Of a stretch of DNA of 64,000 nucleotides, positions 27,401 through 35,564 are shown one piece after another (position 1 is the first letter of the stretch; the number at the start of each line of letters is the position of its first letter). Below the pieces are notes generated by a model, which saw only the letters and a list, made by a program, of their open reading frames with translations, searched no databases and was not told the origin of the DNA. Location of the stretch: assembly GCA_902464405.1 (NCBI GenBank), contig CABQJD010000003.1, positions 62,001 through 126,000 of the forward strand, in the 5' to 3' direction. Made by a program: the position numbers and the translations under genes. Source of the stretch: an uncultured Actinomycetaceae bacterium (GTDB lineage Bacteria > Actinomycetota > Actinomycetes > Actinomycetales > Actinomycetaceae).

Positions 27401-27790
27401 ACGAACTGCAATTGAGAGTGACTCTTTGAGCTCCTCCCCCTCCACCTTTTCTTGGGATAACTTTGCGCGTATCTTCCACGGAAGATACGGATCGTTGGAT
27501 TCTTCATGGCTAATAATCGGCCAGCCAAGATCAATCAAGCGCCGATCTAGGCGATTGAGCCGCTTACGTCTGCGTTGGATAAGCCTCCGCGTTCTGCGTG
27601 CCACACCTGAACTCGCTAGACGAGTGATGGCGCCCTTCGCCTGCTCAGGATCCACACCAGAATCATGAACCTGCACTAGAGAATTCAAAATTCGTATCGG
27701 CGTACCCTGTTCATCTACTTCGATAGCAGCGAACCCAACTGAGTTTCTACCGACGTCGATACCTACTTTGTACAATAGATGCTCATTCAT
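24425..27790 (-). CDS. cas9: RNA-guided endonuclease Cas9 (type II-C)
   Basis: 1121 aa from the ATG at 27790 (MNEHLLYKVG). The longer frame to 27970 runs through the tracrRNA gene and is rejected. Parts: RuvC-I GIDVG (D12); Arg-rich bridge helix (about 55-90, RRTRRLIQRRRKRLNR); recognition lobe (about 95-500); RuvC-II VNIEHVRS (E523); HNH (about 575-640) with DHIVPR (D602, H603), N618 and two CxxC pairs (C587/C590, C623/C626); RuvC-III RRHHAMDA (H759, D762); a C-terminal PAM-interacting region (about 840-1121). All nuclease residues are intact. Length and CxxC-bearing HNH resemble Corynebacterium diphtheriae and Actinomyces Cas9. PAM cannot be read from the sequence. It is the first gene of cas9-cas1-cas2, directly after the tracrRNA. 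Confidence 0.97.
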   Translation of the reverse strand: MNEHLLYKVGIDVGRNSVGFAAIEVDEQGTPIRILNSLVQVHDSGVDPEQAKGAITRLASSGVARRTRRLIQRRRKRLNRLDRRLIDLGWPIISHEESNDPYLPWKIRAKLSQEKVEGEELKESLSIAVRHMARHRGWRSPYTRVESLFTKRLPSDQLNALKEKVTSISGVVFDDDATPAEVVATLGLNPDNRLRSAPGKTYGPKSVKGGVSVAGLEKLGVFSGKLMQSDNAGELIKIGEVQGLNDDLIKNLIRWIFESESPVGKAGEHAGTDPLPGQTGKKRAPKAHPAFQKFRIVRVVANLKIAENGVSRNLTAEEKRKAIDLLTNDYAEDGITWNDVAKKIGVARNDLQGTATLSAEGERPSLAPPSNTTMRRIHESKCKPLINWWNKADDVERAALVTALSNADVLNEDDPGAESVQNFLASLDESTLEKLDAISLPAGRAAYSVDSLERLTKRMFDDSVNLHEARKIEFGVDNVWTPPAEPIGAPVGNPSVDRVLKIVNRWLMAVTKKWGSPVSVNIEHVRSGFASEALAREYENDLKKRNKRNQRIRKIVEEEHKKLGITGEIRPRNIAHYIALTRQNSKCVYCGTCISYTNSEMDHIVPRKGEGSTNTRDNLVALCEICNKSKSNIPFAVWASQSTRPGVSVNEAIERVHGWNDDDGLTKKQNKNFRKDVIARLKRTSEDEPIDGRSIESVAWMANELRNRIDGHFKSINDDVKVQVFRGSITSEARKASGFEGKVELIGGKGKTRFDRRHHAMDASVIALMSNYVAQTLAERDSIRKAEQYANTGMYTWKEYRGSDAAHRIVYSKWLNWINDLIILFNAALRNDEIPVMQNVRLRLGNGRAHKEVDSFVEKRVGDAWTRDEIDRASTPQMWIALSRDPDFSQKEGLPENSERKIRIKQEWFGPNDMVNILPTKIAAIPVRHGYAEIGKSIHHARLYKIKGKKITYGMVRVFAADLLKYQHDDLFNVPLGPETISMRNADPAVRDAVLSGEAEYLTWIVTGSEFVLNLDAPPFRKNAIGDFLHDFPDIRSWTVKGFPEPNMIQFRPSLLSAEGLDKVNHSQGSDIILSTEKKGWRVTVGKLMKAPSIQLVWRTTLGEPRYESRAGLPVTKTIKE

Positions 27791-27817
27791 AAAACCATCG
27801 TATCCGATGACTCCCAG

Positions 27818-27915
27818 AAAAAACGCGAAAACGGGACGCATTCCAGCGTCCCGTTTTGGAGCATTCAGGAACTCTAACATGGAGTCCCTTACTGAGAATT
27901 TAGTTCGACTTAAGC
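27818..27915 (-). ncRNA. tracrRNA
   Basis: The minus strand carries an anti-repeat (GAACTAAATTCTCAG, within 27892-27908) complementary to the 5' part of the CRISPR repeat, with one bulged base and a G-U pair. It is followed by AGTAAG, a first stem-loop GGACTC-CATGTTA-GAGTTCC, the linker TGAATGCTCC, a 12-bp terminal hairpin AAAACGGGACGC/GCGTCCCGTTTT (27828-27857) and a run of six U (27818-27823). The order, the CAGTAAG and ATGCTCC boxes and the GC-rich terminal hairpin match the C. diphtheriae tracrRNA as I recall it. The 5' end (about 27915) is an estimate. Confidence 0.9.
27828..27857 (-). terminator. Rho-independent terminator of tracrRNA
   Basis: Perfect 12-bp stem with a 6-nt loop followed within 5 nt by six U on the minus strand. 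It sits between the tracrRNA body and the cas9 start codon; the U-run ends 27 nt before the ATG. Confidence 0.9.
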
Positions 27916-28166
27916 TTAGTTCAAAGTATCCATTGTGGCAAGACCTCATTACTCCCATTTCTGTGAACACCTACCTCAGAGGCCTTGATCGCAATTTATG
28001 GCGAGCACCTTGGAAAACACGCTACAATCTGGACGCTACCTTTTGAGAACGACAATTCTATCTGGTTAAAAATAAAGAAATGAATCCTTATCCTTCAGCA
28101 GGTATTTTTACGAGGAGAATCAGAGAAAAGTACGCACGGGAAATCCCAGTTATCTTCTATGCGGCT
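27916..28166. other. Intergenic region with the presumed tracrRNA/cas promoter
   Basis: No gene seen. On the minus strand TTGCCA, 17 nt, then TAAGCT is one weak promoter option; GGATACTTT near 27922-27930 is another. The rest, toward the SorC gene stop at 28167, shows nothing clear. Confidence 0.35.
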
Positions 28167-29129
28167 CTATATATGCTCACGTTTCACATAGTCTTTTAAG
28201 CGCATTGCCGTATCTTCATCAATGATAAGGTCAGTGGCGACCTGCGCACGCAGTGCAGCAAGGATCGCTTCAATACGCCCTGCACCTGCGGCAACACAAA
28301 ACCTTCTGCCGATTTGCTGTAATTCCGGGGGTGTCGGACCGGATGCGCGCTCATTCAACGCCAGATCCCACGAACCATCTGCACGCAAAATAACGGTGCA
28401 TATATCCCCTACAGCGTTTTCATCGCGGATTGTTGCCATATCTGCACTGCTTAAAAATCCTCCGCTGTAGACCATTGAGGGGGTTGACGCCTTTAGTGCA
28501 CCGACGCCAAAAACGGCCATTGTGCAGCGGCTATGTAAATTTCGGATATGTTGAACGGACGTTTCTTTCCATAGCTGGGTGCGAGTTTCTGGATAGTCAA
28601 AGAATGCAGGCACTGGAAAATGGTGCACACGTGCACCGAATGCGAACCCAAATCGTTCAAGAATTTCGCTCGAATATGGGATGCCATATGTGGTGGAGTT
28701 TGCTGAACCATTCAGCTGAACGACTTCGATACCTGCCGCTTGTCGCTTTTTCAGATGCTGCGAAACCGCATTGACGGTATTTCCCCAAGCAATACCAATC
28801 ACATCATTTGGCTGCACAGTTTGCGAAATAATATCTGCCCCCATAGCTGCCACAATGTCGAGACGGGGTTTTTCTGTGGATCCTACGGGAACGGGCACAA
28901 TATGCGCACAAACACCATAATGATCGGAAAACCATGAGGATAATTTACTGAAAGAGCCCTCAGGCGGATAGAGAGCAATATGCACATAGCCTAAATCTCG
29001 GGCATCTTTCAATAGTCGCGAGACCGTCGAACGTGAGACGCTAAAGCGTCGGGCAATCGCCTCCATCGTTTCACCTTGTAAATAATGTTGCACGGCGATT
29101 TTGTAGACGAGCTCCTCGCGTTCCGACAT
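28167..29129 (-). CDS. SorC/DeoR-type sugar-responsive regulator
   Basis: 320 aa, full length. The N-terminal helix-turn-helix (about 10-50: VQHYLQGETMEAIARRFSVSRSTVSRLLKDARDLG) is followed by a SorC sugar-binding domain (about 60-315) related to sugar isomerase folds, with GIAWGNTVNAVSQ, FGVGALKAS and GDICTVILRADGSW. Such proteins bind a phosphorylated sugar or polyol and act as repressor or activator. It is divergent from glpABCK, with a 284-nt shared control region, so I infer that it governs glycerol-3-phosphate use. This would replace the usual GlpR. The actual ligand is unknown. Confidence 0.85.
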   Translation of the reverse strand: MSEREELVYKIAVQHYLQGETMEAIARRFSVSRSTVSRLLKDARDLGYVHIALYPPEGSFSKLSSWFSDHYGVCAHIVPVPVGSTEKPRLDIVAAMGADIISQTVQPNDVIGIAWGNTVNAVSQHLKKRQAAGIEVVQLNGSANSTTYGIPYSSEILERFGFAFGARVHHFPVPAFFDYPETRTQLWKETSVQHIRNLHSRCTMAVFGVGALKASTPSMVYSGGFLSSADMATIRDENAVGDICTVILRADGSWDLALNERASGPTPPELQQIGRRFCVAAGAGRIEAILAALRAQVATDLIIDEDTAMRLKDYVKREHI

Positions 29130-29413
29130 AGCACAACCTCATACACACCTTGTTGATCATTTCTTGAATAATCGTTTTCTTATAATGATTGTTGTCTCGT
29201 ATTGAACCATCATAACCCCAGCACGCACAATCGTGCACACAGCATGAACACTAGTGCACTTTTTCCCTTAATTACCTGCACAGGCACGGAATCGGCATAA
29301 GAACCTATGAGGGGCTGTTAGAGTGGAAGCAGCGCTCTTAGAATTGCGCCTGCAACTTTCAATTCCTGAGCGCACGCGTAGTATGTATCAACGAAGAAAT
29401 TCAGACGGGCACT
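29130..29413. promoter_or_regulatory. Divergent control region of the SorC regulator and glpABCK
   Basis: 284 nt with no gene. A TATAAT box lies at 29181-29186 (plus strand), without a well-spaced -35. AT-rich half-sites around it (AATAATCG at 29167-29174, TAATGATT at 29183-29190) and TTGATCA at 29153-29159 are candidate operator parts. A loose dyad, GTGCA...TGCAC, lies near 29233-29254. Confidence 0.45.
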
Positions 29414-31117
29414 ATGGTTAGTTTAACTACTGATGTTGTCGTAATCGGTGGAGGTGCGACGGGAACCGGAGCACTGCGTGATTTAGCTATGCGCGGCTTC
29501 GATGCAATCCTTTTAGAGCGAGCTGATCTGGCTCAAGGAACAACAGGGCGCTTCCACGGCTTGCTCCATTCGGGAGGACGCTACGTTGTATCGGATCCGG
29601 AATCAGCCACGGAATGCGCACAGGAAAACGCGATTTTACGCAGAATTCACTCTGATGCTGTCGAGGAAACAGGTGGCTTTTTTGTTGTGACGCCTGAGGA
29701 TTCGCAAGATTACGCCGATGGTTTTCTCTCTGCTGCTGAAAAAACTCATGTACCAGCATCGGAGATTTCTGTACGCGAGGCGCTGCGCCGCGAACCACGC
29801 CTCAATCCAGGAATGAAACGAGTTTTTGAAGTCGAAGACGGCGCTGTCGATGGGTGGCGTATGGTGTGGGGCACCATTGCTTCCGCCCGCGAATATGGGG
29901 CGCAGGTGCTCACGTACCATCGCGTCACCAAAATCGTCACTGAACAAGGCGCCGTCAGCGCAGTGCTTGCAACGAACGAAAAAACGGGCGAAAAAGTGAG
30001 CATTACCTGCCGTTCAGTTATCAACGCAGGTGGTCCTTGGGCTGGGCAGATAGCACACATGGCAGGCGCTCATGATGTTGCAGTTGTGCCAGGGCGTGGA
30101 ATTATGGTGGCAATGAATCACCGATTAGTTAATACAGTCATCAATCGCTGCGTCTACCCTACTGATGGGGATATTCTCGTGCCAGATCATACGGTATGTA
30201 TTATCGGGACAACTGATCAAGCTGCAGATAATCCAGATTTTCTTGAAATTAGACCAGAAGAAGTACAGCACATGCTCGATGCTGGAGAAGCCCTTGTGCC
30301 TGGATTCAGGAAAGCTCGAGCATTACACGTATGGGCAGGAGCTCGCCCGCTCGTGAAAGATACCCGCGTTTCGGCGACTGATACGCGCCACATGAGCCGA
30401 GGCATGAGCATTCTTGATCACGAAAAGCGAGACGGAATTTCGGGAATGTTTACAGTTGCTGGAGGGAAACTCACCACCTACCGGCTTATGGCGAGAAACG
30501 TCGTAGATGCGCTGTGTGATCAGCTGGGCGAGAACCGCTTGTGCCGCACAGATCAAGAAGAAGTGCCAACTGCCAGCTCTGAGAATCATCGAGTCTCAGA
30601 TAGACTGAAAAATGCGGAAAACGTGCGTTTAGGCGATCAGATTGTATGCGAATGCGAACTCGTGACGCGCTCGATGATAACGAAAACTCTCGAAGAACAG
30701 CCGAACGCAAACTTTGACGATGTGCGCCGTCAATTACGTATTGGAATGGGACCGTGCCAAGGGACGTTTTGCGCAATTCGAACTGCTGCAATCATGCACG
30801 AAATTCGCTGTGCAAGCGGCATACATGTGGATCATACGAACGCTCAGCTTGATCTTTTCTTACGTAATCGGGCATACGGGTTAGAGCCGCTCATGTACGG
30901 ACAGCAGCTGCGTGAAGCAGCTCTCAATGCGTGGATTACACACGGCACGCTGGAAATTCCTCATCTGCCGAAGCCTAGCCAAGAAGCAATAGAAGCGACT
31001 GGCGATTATGCGCTGATTCACGGATCGCTGAGCGCTCCTCCAGTTTTAGAGAAAAATCGTAACGAATGGCTAGCGAAGTGCGCAGCATATGATGCTGATG
31101 CGAATAAGGGAGCATAG
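29414..31117 (+). CDS. glpA: Anaerobic glycerol-3-phosphate dehydrogenase subunit A
   Basis: 567 aa. N-terminal FAD-binding Rossmann motif VVVIGGGATGTGALRDLA (about 7-24), the DAO fold with GRFHGLLHSGGRY and VAGGKLTTYRLMA, and a C-terminal BFD-like [2Fe-2S] domain with CECE, then GPCQGTFC (about 412-460). It oxidises glycerol-3-phosphate to dihydroxyacetone phosphate and passes electrons through GlpB and GlpC to the quinone pool. It is the first gene of glpABCK, followed 2 nt later by glpB. Its presence suggests anaerobic or microaerobic respiration with fumarate or nitrate as acceptor. Confidence 0.95.
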   Translation: MVSLTTDVVVIGGGATGTGALRDLAMRGFDAILLERADLAQGTTGRFHGLLHSGGRYVVSDPESATECAQENAILRRIHSDAVEETGGFFVVTPEDSQDYADGFLSAAEKTHVPASEISVREALRREPRLNPGMKRVFEVEDGAVDGWRMVWGTIASAREYGAQVLTYHRVTKIVTEQGAVSAVLATNEKTGEKVSITCRSVINAGGPWAGQIAHMAGAHDVAVVPGRGIMVAMNHRLVNTVINRCVYPTDGDILVPDHTVCIIGTTDQAADNPDFLEIRPEEVQHMLDAGEALVPGFRKARALHVWAGARPLVKDTRVSATDTRHMSRGMSILDHEKRDGISGMFTVAGGKLTTYRLMARNVVDALCDQLGENRLCRTDQEEVPTASSENHRVSDRLKNAENVRLGDQIVCECELVTRSMITKTLEEQPNANFDDVRRQLRIGMGPCQGTFCAIRTAAIMHEIRCASGIHVDHTNAQLDLFLRNRAYGLEPLMYGQQLREAALNAWITHGTLEIPHLPKPSQEAIEATGDYALIHGSLSAPPVLEKNRNEWLAKCAAYDADANKGA

Positions 31118-31119
31118 AT

Positions 31120-32469
31120 ATGACGCACACATTTCACCTGCATCGAGACTTACCTCGCCAGCCTAGAGTGCTCGTCATCGGAGCTGGACTCGCGGGACTC
31201 AGCACTGCCCTCATGCTGCAGCAAGCTGGCTGCTCGGTCACAATATCAACTCGAGGAGTTGGCGGTTTACTCTTGAGTAATGGGGTTATTGACGTGCTCG
31301 GCTGGCGTTCAACCGAGGATCAAAAACCCGTCAAAAATCCTTGGGCGGAACTGCCCTCATTTATTGAAAATCACCCAGAGCACCCATATGCAGCAATAGG
31401 CGTTGATTCTATTTTTTCTGGTGTGTGCTGGCTTACTGATACGCTTCCTTTCTTTGATTCACAGACGGTGCAGACGCGTGCAGATAATTCTCTGATTCCA
31501 ACGGCAATCGGAACGCTTCATCCGAGCGCAGTGCTTGCCCATTCCATGCGGGCATCGGCGTTTACGACACAAAATAAATATCTTCTTGTTGATATATCGC
31601 ATATGAAAGATTTTTCCGCCAACTATGCGGCAGCAAATCTGAAGGAGATATATCCAGATGCGCAGATACGCACTGCAAGTATCAGCGTTCCTGTGCGTGG
31701 AAAAAAAGAAACCGACTCTTTACCGACCTCGATCGCTCGTGGGCTTGACGGTTATTTAAATACACGCGAACGTTCCTGCCTGATTGACGCCATACTTGCT
31801 GAGCGCAAACCAGGCGAGACTATTTTACTTCCTGCTGTATTGGGTGTAGATCCGAAGACGTTTGCAACTATAGCGCAGGAATTGGATTGCTCAGTAGGAG
31901 AAATTCTTCTTCCTCCCCCATCTATTCCTGGGCGGAGGATAAACGATTATCTCGTGAATCTTACGCAGAAGGCACGTATAGACACGATGCTTAACTCTAC
32001 TGTTTGCGGGTGTTCAGTAAGTGACGGGCGAATCACTAGTGTGCACGTACAAATCGCTGGGCGCATTAAGCATATCAGCGTCGATGCCGTCGTCCATGCA
32101 GGCGGCGGATTTGAATCTGGTGCATTAGCACGTGATTCTTACGGGAAAATATCTGAAACTATTTTCGACCTGCCCGTTTTTGCTCCGCACGATACTCAGA
32201 TGCTGATCAGCTCTGGTGACGATTCACGAATTCGCCATCCACAGCTGCGCTCTCTGCTCGCTCATGGGGTACGCGCCAATAGCTCAATGCAGCCAATAGC
32301 CGAAACTTACGGCGATCCTATCTACAAAAATTTATATTGCGTAGGCGGTATTCTTGGCGGATCGCTACCCTGGGAAGAAGCGTCTGGCGAAGGAATTGCT
32401 CTAGGAAGCGCATACTGCGCTGCGCAGGCAATTGCGAAAGATCTGCACCCTACAAGTGCCCCTATCTAG
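31120..32469 (+). CDS. glpB: Anaerobic glycerol-3-phosphate dehydrogenase subunit B
   Basis: 449 aa. N-terminal dinucleotide-binding motif VLVIGAGLAGLSTALMLQQAG (about 16-36) and the C-terminal signature YCVGGILGGSLPWEEASGEG, near 405, both typical of GlpB. It is a flavoprotein partner of GlpA that links it to the GlpC iron-sulfur subunit. The start lies 2 nt after glpA, with GGGAG upstream, indicating tight coupling. The length is usual for the family. Confidence 0.93.
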   Translation: MTHTFHLHRDLPRQPRVLVIGAGLAGLSTALMLQQAGCSVTISTRGVGGLLLSNGVIDVLGWRSTEDQKPVKNPWAELPSFIENHPEHPYAAIGVDSIFSGVCWLTDTLPFFDSQTVQTRADNSLIPTAIGTLHPSAVLAHSMRASAFTTQNKYLLVDISHMKDFSANYAAANLKEIYPDAQIRTASISVPVRGKKETDSLPTSIARGLDGYLNTRERSCLIDAILAERKPGETILLPAVLGVDPKTFATIAQELDCSVGEILLPPPSIPGRRINDYLVNLTQKARIDTMLNSTVCGCSVSDGRITSVHVQIAGRIKHISVDAVVHAGGGFESGALARDSYGKISETIFDLPVFAPHDTQMLISSGDDSRIRHPQLRSLLAHGVRANSSMQPIAETYGDPIYKNLYCVGGILGGSLPWEEASGEGIALGSAYCAAQAIAKDLHPTSAPI

Positions 32470-32521
32470 ATAGCATCTATAAAAACGCAGCGCGAGAAAA
32501 TGAGAATTAGAGGAATAAGAA

Positions 32522-33859
32522 ATGGCTGAACCGATCGAATATGCGAAGGCATCTTTAGCCCGAGCTTCTCTCGATTTGTGTGTGAAGTGCACTATCTGCG
32601 AAACTCAGTGCCCTGTGACGCGGGTGACGAATGCATTTTCAGGTCCGAAATATGTTGGCCCTCAAGCTGAACGTTTCCGCAATGGTCTTTCTGTGGATCG
32701 TTCGCTGGATTATTGCTCGGGATGTTCTATCTGCACTACCACCTGCCCGCAAGGCGTTAAAATTGGCGAAATCAATGCTCAAGCACGTGCCGTGATGAAA
32801 GCCGATCATATGCCTCTGCGTGATCGCCTCATCACTCAAACGGAGCTTGAAGGAAAACTACTTACTCCTTTTGCTCCGCTTGCTAATGCTGCTTTAGGAA
32901 ATAAGCCTATCCGAAAAATTGTGGAAAAAGTGCTCGGCGTCCACGCAGAGGCACCGGTGCCGAAAGCTCAAAAGTATTCGTTTATCTCCTGGTGGAAAGC
33001 TCATCAAAAGAATCGAGAGGAAGCTCAGGCAAATCATTCTCCACGCACAGTGAGCCCAGAGATCCCCTCTTATTCTCGCGGACCGATTGTCTTCTTCCAC
33101 GGCTGCGCAGGCGGCTATTTTGAAGTTGCCACGTCTATTGCAACTGTTGAAGTACTAGAATTTCTTGGTTTTGAGGTGATTGTTCCGATTCAAGGCTGCT
33201 GTGGTTTGGCTCAGCAATCTAATGGACTATTCAAGCAAGCTGCCAAACAAGTCGTGAAGCTGAGTAAACAGCTCGATGATGCCGGAAAAGATCTAACGAT
33301 TGTGAGCTCCTCTGGATCGTGCGCAGGAATGCTGCGCCACGAAGCTCACGAGATCATGGGCGTTGATGATCCGACTTTGCTCTCAGTGGGAGCTCGCATG
33401 GTGGAAACATCTGAATTTTTACTTGAGCTGATCGATTCGGGCGTTTTCCCGATTGAGGCTCTTCAGCGGCGTGAGCTTACAATTCCCTATCATCAGCCGT
33501 GCCAAGTGAAATCTCAGGGAATAGGGAAACCAGCTATTCGCTTAATGGAATCTATTCCTGGAGTTCGAGTGATCGAATCAGACCAAGCATGCTGCGGAAT
33601 TGCTGGCACATACGGGCTAAAAAAAGAAAAGTATGAAATCGCGCAGCGAGTTGGTGCGCCGTTATTTGAGATGATTCGCAGCACTAACCCCGAGCTTGCG
33701 GCGTGTGAAACCGAGACGTGCCGCTGGCAAATCCGCAAAGGAGCTAGTACAGAGGTGATTCACCCTGTGCAGTTAATCCACCACGCCCTAGGGCTTGCTG
33801 GAAGTAGTGAATTGCGGGGCATGGCATGGGAGAAACTTCCAGAAAAGAAACACTCATGA
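32522..33859 (+). CDS. glpC: Anaerobic glycerol-3-phosphate dehydrogenase subunit C
   Basis: 445 aa. Two 4Fe-4S ferredoxin motifs near the N-terminus (CVKCTICETQCPV at about 20-32 and CSGCSICTTTCPQG at about 62-75) and two CCG domains (CCGLAQQSNG at about 228; CCGIAGTYG at about 358) that bind cofactor and quinone-side partners. It anchors GlpAB at the membrane and carries electrons to menaquinone. RBS-like GAGGAATAAG precedes the ATG. Its stop overlaps the glpK start (ATGA). Confidence 0.94.
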   Translation: MAEPIEYAKASLARASLDLCVKCTICETQCPVTRVTNAFSGPKYVGPQAERFRNGLSVDRSLDYCSGCSICTTTCPQGVKIGEINAQARAVMKADHMPLRDRLITQTELEGKLLTPFAPLANAALGNKPIRKIVEKVLGVHAEAPVPKAQKYSFISWWKAHQKNREEAQANHSPRTVSPEIPSYSRGPIVFFHGCAGGYFEVATSIATVEVLEFLGFEVIVPIQGCCGLAQQSNGLFKQAAKQVVKLSKQLDDAGKDLTIVSSSGSCAGMLRHEAHEIMGVDDPTLLSVGARMVETSEFLLELIDSGVFPIEALQRRELTIPYHQPCQVKSQGIGKPAIRLMESIPGVRVIESDQACCGIAGTYGLKKEKYEIAQRVGAPLFEMIRSTNPELAACETETCRWQIRKGASTEVIHPVQLIHHALGLAGSSELRGMAWEKLPEKKHS

Positions 33860-35388
33860 GCGAAAAGAAATACGTACTCGCAATCGATCAGGGCACAACC
33901 TCGTCGCGTGCAATTATTTTTGACCATTCGGGGCGAAGCGTCTCTATTGGGCAAATGGAACATCAGCAAATTTTTCCGCATGCAGGCTGGGTCGAACACG
34001 ATGCAATGGAAATTTGGATGAATGTGCGTGAAGTGATCGGCAAAGCATTAGCCAGTGCTACTCAAAAAACTGCAATGGAAGTTAATCATCATGATATTGC
34101 TGCTGTTGGCGTCACTAATCAGCGAGAAACAACTATCGTATGGGATAAAAACACAGGGCAACCAATTTATAACGCGATCGTCTGGCAAGATACTCGCTCA
34201 CAAGATATAGTGAACCTTTTAGCAGCTAACGTAGGTTTGGATCGCTGGCGTTCTATTACGGGTGAATCCCTCTCTACCTATGCCTCAATTACGAAAATTA
34301 TGTGGATTTTAGAAAATGTGCCTACCGCTCGGGAAAAAGCTGAAGCTGGCGATCTCCTCTTCGGCAATCCTGACACATGGGTAATCTGGAATCTGACGGG
34401 CGGTATCAACGGTGGCATACACGTCACCGACGTCACCAACGCTTCCAGGACTATGCTTATGGATCTGACGAGCCTGCAATGGCGTGAAGATATATGCAAA
34501 GAAGCAGGAATCCCGCTCTCGATGCTTCCAACTATTAAATCTTCCTCTGAAGTTTACGGATACTGCCGCCAAGATGGTTTGTTGGCTGGTGTTTGTGTAG
34601 CAGGCGATTTGGGAGATCAGCAGGCTGCAGCATTTGGGCAGGCGTGTTTTGAGCCTGGCATGGCAAAGAATACTTATGGAACGGGCTGCTTTATGCTCAT
34701 GAATACTGGCACACAGCCGCAGCCCTCCACTAACGGTATGATCAGCACAGTGTGCTACAAAATCGGAGATCAGCCTGCCGTGTATGCATTAGAAGGGTCA
34801 ATTGCCGTCACAGGATCGCTGGTACAGTGGCTGCGCGACAACTTGAACATTATCAATAGCGCCTCCGAGTGTGACGAATTGGCAGAGACCGTTGAAGATA
34901 ACGGAGGCGTGTATTTTGTGCCTGCATTTTCTGGTTTATTTGCGCCGTATTGGCGCGGTGACGCCCGAGGTGCCATCGTTGGTATGACGCGCTATAACAC
35001 AAAAGCTCATATTGCTCGTGCAGCTCTCGAAGCCACAGCATTTCAGACGCGTGAAGTCTTGGACGCAATGGAAGCTGATTCAGGGGTGAAGCTAGAACAG
35101 CTGCGAGTTGATGGGGGCATGACTAAGAGCGATCTATTGATGCAGTTCCAGTCAGATATGCTCGGCGTTCCAGTGGTGCTCCCAGTCGTCGCTGAGACGA
35201 CTGCGCTTGGCGCCGCGTATGCTGCTGGTATTGCTGTTGGATTTTGGTCTGGCATTCAAGACGTCATCCATAACTGGCAGGAAAATAAGCGCTGGGTTCC
35301 GTCTATTGCGAAGAAGGATCGAGATCGTCAGCTGATGCTGTGGAAGAAAGCAGTCACCCGCACATTTGATTGGATAGAACAAGAATAG
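33856..35388 (+). CDS. glpK: Glycerol kinase
   Basis: 510 aa from the ATG at 33856, an ATGA overlap with glpC; the upstream frame to 33826 is inside glpC and rejected. FGGY kinase: ATP-binding loop AIDQGTTSSRA near the N-terminus, VGVTNQRETTIVWD, the glycerol-binding WQDTRS, GTGCFMLMNTG and the C-terminal signature region LRVDGGMTKSDLLMQFQSD. It phosphorylates glycerol to glycerol-3-phosphate, the substrate of GlpABC encoded just upstream. No glycerol facilitator gene (glpF) is in the window. Confidence 0.95.
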   Translation: MSEKKYVLAIDQGTTSSRAIIFDHSGRSVSIGQMEHQQIFPHAGWVEHDAMEIWMNVREVIGKALASATQKTAMEVNHHDIAAVGVTNQRETTIVWDKNTGQPIYNAIVWQDTRSQDIVNLLAANVGLDRWRSITGESLSTYASITKIMWILENVPTAREKAEAGDLLFGNPDTWVIWNLTGGINGGIHVTDVTNASRTMLMDLTSLQWREDICKEAGIPLSMLPTIKSSSEVYGYCRQDGLLAGVCVAGDLGDQQAAAFGQACFEPGMAKNTYGTGCFMLMNTGTQPQPSTNGMISTVCYKIGDQPAVYALEGSIAVTGSLVQWLRDNLNIINSASECDELAETVEDNGGVYFVPAFSGLFAPYWRGDARGAIVGMTRYNTKAHIARAALEATAFQTREVLDAMEADSGVKLEQLRVDGGMTKSDLLMQFQSDMLGVPVVLPVVAETTALGAAYAAGIAVGFWSGIQDVIHNWQENKRWVPSIAKKDRDRQLMLWKKAVTRTFDWIEQE

Positions 35389-35564
35389 AATAGTACGCTT
35401 GCTCCCAAGATCTATGGTCTCAACGACGCGCAAACGCACACAAGAGCGCATAACCTTTACATTTAAGCACAAACACAATTAAGCAATCCAACAATCGTAG
35501 TGCTGTACCGCGATATACGAAATGCAGACAGAAGCGATATATGAAATGTATAGATAGAAAATCC
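35389..35564. other. Convergent intergenic region glpK/rpe with imperfect tandem repeat
   Basis: No gene. Positions 35510-35533 and 35534-35559 are two related units starting GCGATATACGAAATG and GCGATATATGAAATG. No classical terminator hairpin for glpK was found. Confidence 0.5.

Noticed and set aside
27791..27970. N-terminal extension of Cas9 by 60 residues
   Set aside because: This stretch is the tracrRNA gene with its terminator, and Cas9 proteins begin just before the RuvC-I GIDVG motif, which fits the ATG at 27790.
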